Below are positions 47,901 to 64,000 of a stretch of 64,000 bases of DNA, one piece after another. The stretch comes from Amia ocellicauda. Lineage: Eukaryota; Chordata; Actinopteri; Amiiformes; Amiidae. The notes beneath the pieces are model-generated. The model saw only the letters and a program-made list of their open reading frames with translations, made no database searches and had not been told where the DNA came from. Position numbers and translations under genes: made by a program. The stretch is from the NCBI RefSeq assembly GCF_036373705.1, contig NC_089856.1:1185001-1249000 (forward strand). Reading direction: 5' to 3'. The first letter of the stretch is position 1. The number at the start of each line of letters is the position of its first letter.

Positions 47901-49791
47901 GTGACATGGCCGTAGCAGCCTGCACCTCAGCTGACCCGACCCCGGCCTCCCCCGTCGAGCCGCACGAGTCGCAATGGGCCGAGGGCTTCGATGGGCGGCT
48001 TCTGTGCATCCCTGTAACGAGCCGGCAGTGTTTGTGAACCAGATTACTTCAGACAGCAGGGTCCCTGCGTTATCACAGCCTGTCTCTGAGCAGCGGCATC
48101 TGTGCCAGAGTTCATCCGGTCCTTATTATAAGGCTGTGGATGTGAGCGTGCGTTTCTATTCTAGAGAGGCAACTGTGTGTCTTAAGGAAACCCCCCCTCC
48201 CCGCCCAACGATCGCTGCCGTTGTGGCCGAGGTGCCAGCGCTCCGGGTTGGGAGCTGAGGACGAGGGCCAGAATAAATATATGTAAATATATTGAGCTTA
48301 GTCAACTGTCTGTGGTCCCTGCAGAGCTATATATACACATCACATTACAATAAAAAAGCCAAGGAAGGCGGGGCTGTGATGGGTGTTTTGGTGGGTCTGT
48401 ACTCCGACCCCGACATCGAGTTATTATACTCTGGGACCCCCTCCCCCGGGAGGCACTACGGCTCCAATATGGACGCCGGTGGAAAGCCAGCAGCAGCACG
48501 GGAGACGCACAGAGCGTGGCAGTGCCGGCCCTCTGTGCGCCGTCGCCCGCGTCTTAATACGGGATACAAATCTTAAAGGGATCGCAAAACAAGAAGGCAG
48601 GCAGTGTTTTGTTTCTTTGCGCATCCCAAACTCAATTCAACACCGACCGAGGGCCTGGGACGCTCAAGGGTTCACGGGCGAAACGAGCATCATTCAAGAC
48701 CCTCTGAAACACGACACCGACGTCTGCGGTGGAGGGAGGCGTGTTCGTGGGAAGGAGGCGTGTTTCATGTTTAAATGCGGGGTCTGAATCAGATTACTGG
48801 CCGTTAAAAACGATTATTAATCACAAGCATATTTCTCGAGATGCCCCGGCGAAGTGCTTATAGCGAGAGCTGCCTGTGAGTGGAGGGAGAGTGCGTAGAA
48901 AAAGGGGAGACTAGAGGGATTCTCTATGAATGAACGTAGAGCGAAGGCACAGCACGGAACTGGGCCCACTTCGAACCACGCTGTCCGTGGAGGCGGAGCA
49001 CTGCCCATGTCCAGCTGTCCATTAGGAGTCTCGGCTCTGACCTCACAGGTTCTGCCCGGCCAATGCTGCGTCTCTGAATGTTGTCACCCCAGCCCCCCTA
49101 CGCTTTTCTCCGCTGTGTTATTCGGCCGTGATCTAAACAGAGGTATGAAGCAATAATCGATCTCCAATCGCTGTGCAGACCGCCTGGGCAGTGATGAACA
49201 GTGGAGCTCTATTTACAGAGGGAGGGAGAGAGACAGGGAACTTGTAATACGGTCGAAAGGAAAAAAAAATGATAAATAAATAAAAAAAAGATTAAAAAAA
49301 GAGATTTCCTTCAGCAGTTCTTTGTCCTCAAAAGCTAGCTTCTTCTTCTGCAGGAGAACATTTCCACAGTCTTTGAAATAAAAGACTTCATTCTTCATAT
49401 AATATCATTTTCCCCCCATTTTTCCTTTTCCTTTTTGATATCAAAAAATAAGTTCCTTGTCACCAGAAGGACAAGTCTTACTTCATTACATCGTCTTCTC
49501 TTACTTTCAAAAGACAAAAAACACAATTTTTCCCTTTACTTTTTGTTGTGTTCCCACTTGCTTGTAAAAATACAAACAAACCCAATCGCATATACATTTC
49601 TTTTTTATATTAAAATAAAAAAAATCTCACCGCGATCCAAAATCCGTATCCGTAAAAATCTTTATTTTTACGTTTATTTTTCTTCTCGTAAAAGGAAGCC
49701 ACTCCTTTACTGGAGCTCTCTTCTCGTGAAGGTCCAGAGACACACAGAGGGGGGGCACCATCTCTCGTGTCTGCTCACCCCGCCGGGTCCG
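44961..49791. other. Interval between gpr108 and notch3, probably including notch3 3' UTR
   Basis: No coding exon recognised in 4.8 kb. TTTATT at 46209-46214 reads AATAAA on the minus strand and is a plausible end for a long notch3 3' UTR. Hexamers at 49661 and 49673 would give one of only about 120-130 bases. A CpG-dense block lies at about 46990-47340, and poly-A/T-rich runs at 47505-47580 and 49260-49310. Confidence 0.5.
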
Positions 49792-63182
<13,391 letters not shown>

Positions 63183-64000
63183 CTGCAGGGGGTGGACACA
63201 CGGACACACGGACACACGGACACAGGGACACTCATTAATACCAGAGTGGTGAAACAGGAGGGGTGAGAGGGCAGGGCTGCTGAAATGGTGAAATCTGCCC
63301 TGGGGTATGTGTGCATGTATGTGGTGAGTGGTTTTTCACACAGCGGTCAGTGCTGTCCTGTGTGAACCGCCTGAGAGAGAATGAAGAGATACAGATAAGT
63401 CGAGGAGAGAGAGTGGGAGAGGAGAGTGAGAGAGAGGGGGAGAGAGAGAGCGAGAGAGAGGGGGAGAGGAGAGCGAGAGAGAGGGGGAGAGGAGAGCGAG
63501 AGAGAGCGAGAGAGAGGGGGAGAGAGAGAGCGAGAGAGAGGGGGAGAGGAGAGCGAGAGAGAGCGAGAGAGAGGGGGAGAGAGAGAGCGAGAGAGAGGGG
63601 GAGAGGAGAGCGAGAGAGAGGGGGAGAGGAGTGGGAGAGGAGAGTGAGAGAGAGGGGGAGAGGAGAGCGAGAGAGAGGGCGAGAGAGAGAGCGAGAGAGA
63701 GGGGGAGAGGTTCCCTGATCTGAGCACTCTTTGACTCGGAAGAGCTTTGTTCACCGCAGCACACACAGTCTCAACACCTCCCCTCTAACTGGCCCCCTCT
63801 TCATTCACAATCAGAGCGCAGTGAATGGTTCAGACAGAGAAAGACACCATTTACAATGCGGCACGGCGGAGACGGAGACACAGACACATAGTCCAGTCCA
63901 GCAGGGGGACCAGGGCTGTCATACCATTCTCTACTGGACTGTGTCTCTAGGTACCAGGGCTGAGCAAATGACTAACAAACATGGGCTATAAAACAAAGGC
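63183..64000. other. notch3 intron running off the window
   Basis: No further EGF exon is seen before the right edge. Most of 63398-63709 is a GAGAGAGAGCGAGAGAGAGG purine array whose frames are repeat artefacts. Confidence 0.7.
63398..63709. repeat. GAGAGAGCGAGAGAGAGGGGGAGAG array
   Basis: About 310 bp of almost pure purine with regularly placed GCGA and GGGGGA interruptions giving a period of about 24-54 bp. It is a candidate for triplex or transcription-pausing structure. Confidence 0.95.

Overview
This is vertebrate nuclear DNA, most likely from a ray-finned fish. Every protein-coding gene is split into many short exons with GT-AG introns. The gene set is a glycine-rich type I keratin, a secreted SOUL-family protein, SHFL, RDH8, GPR108 and NOTCH3. 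Several introns carry degenerate copies of a fish-type SINE/LINE 3' tail, and simple-sequence DNA is extremely abundant. I do not try to name the species. There is no sign of bacterial or viral gene organisation.

Layout: (1) 1606-6428, plus strand: complete 8-exon type I keratin with a TATA box upstream and a poly(A) signal downstream. (2) 10142-13633, minus: 7-exon secreted SOUL/heme-binding protein whose start codon is interrupted by intron 1. (3) 14.9-16.7 kb: GT- and CA-rich microsatellites. (4) 16699-22422, minus: 9-exon SHFL (shiftless), a host inhibitor of programmed -1 ribosomal frameshifting. (5) 25386-27652, plus: 6-exon RDH8, head-to-head with SHFL. (6) 27.7-32 kb: intergenic, with a broken Tc1/mariner transposase remnant. 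(7) 31995-43694, minus: 18-exon GPR108. Its exon 10 sits between a 0.95-kb GT-rich array and a 4-kb CA-rich array that are complementary in the transcript. (8) 44-49.8 kb: a hexamer-rich satellite and a stretch with no recognised gene, some of it probably notch3 3' UTR. (9) 49792 to at least 63182, minus: the 3' 25 exons of notch3, from about 24 EGF repeats to the stop. The 5' exons lie beyond the right edge.

Every exon boundary given for the six genes was placed by hand on GT/AG signals and checked for frame. Coding lengths sum to whole codons for all five complete genes: keratin 569 aa, SOUL 218 aa, SHFL 343 aa, RDH8 310 aa, GPR108 559 aa. The genes do not form a pathway. They are neighbours whose human counterparts (SHFL, RDH8, GPR108, NOTCH3) all lie on chromosome 19p, so the block looks like conserved ancestral synteny. 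The most unusual sequence is the repeat landscape: the complementary arrays around GPR108 exon 10, and a 32-bp minisatellite whose every unit copies a notch3 splice-donor region.
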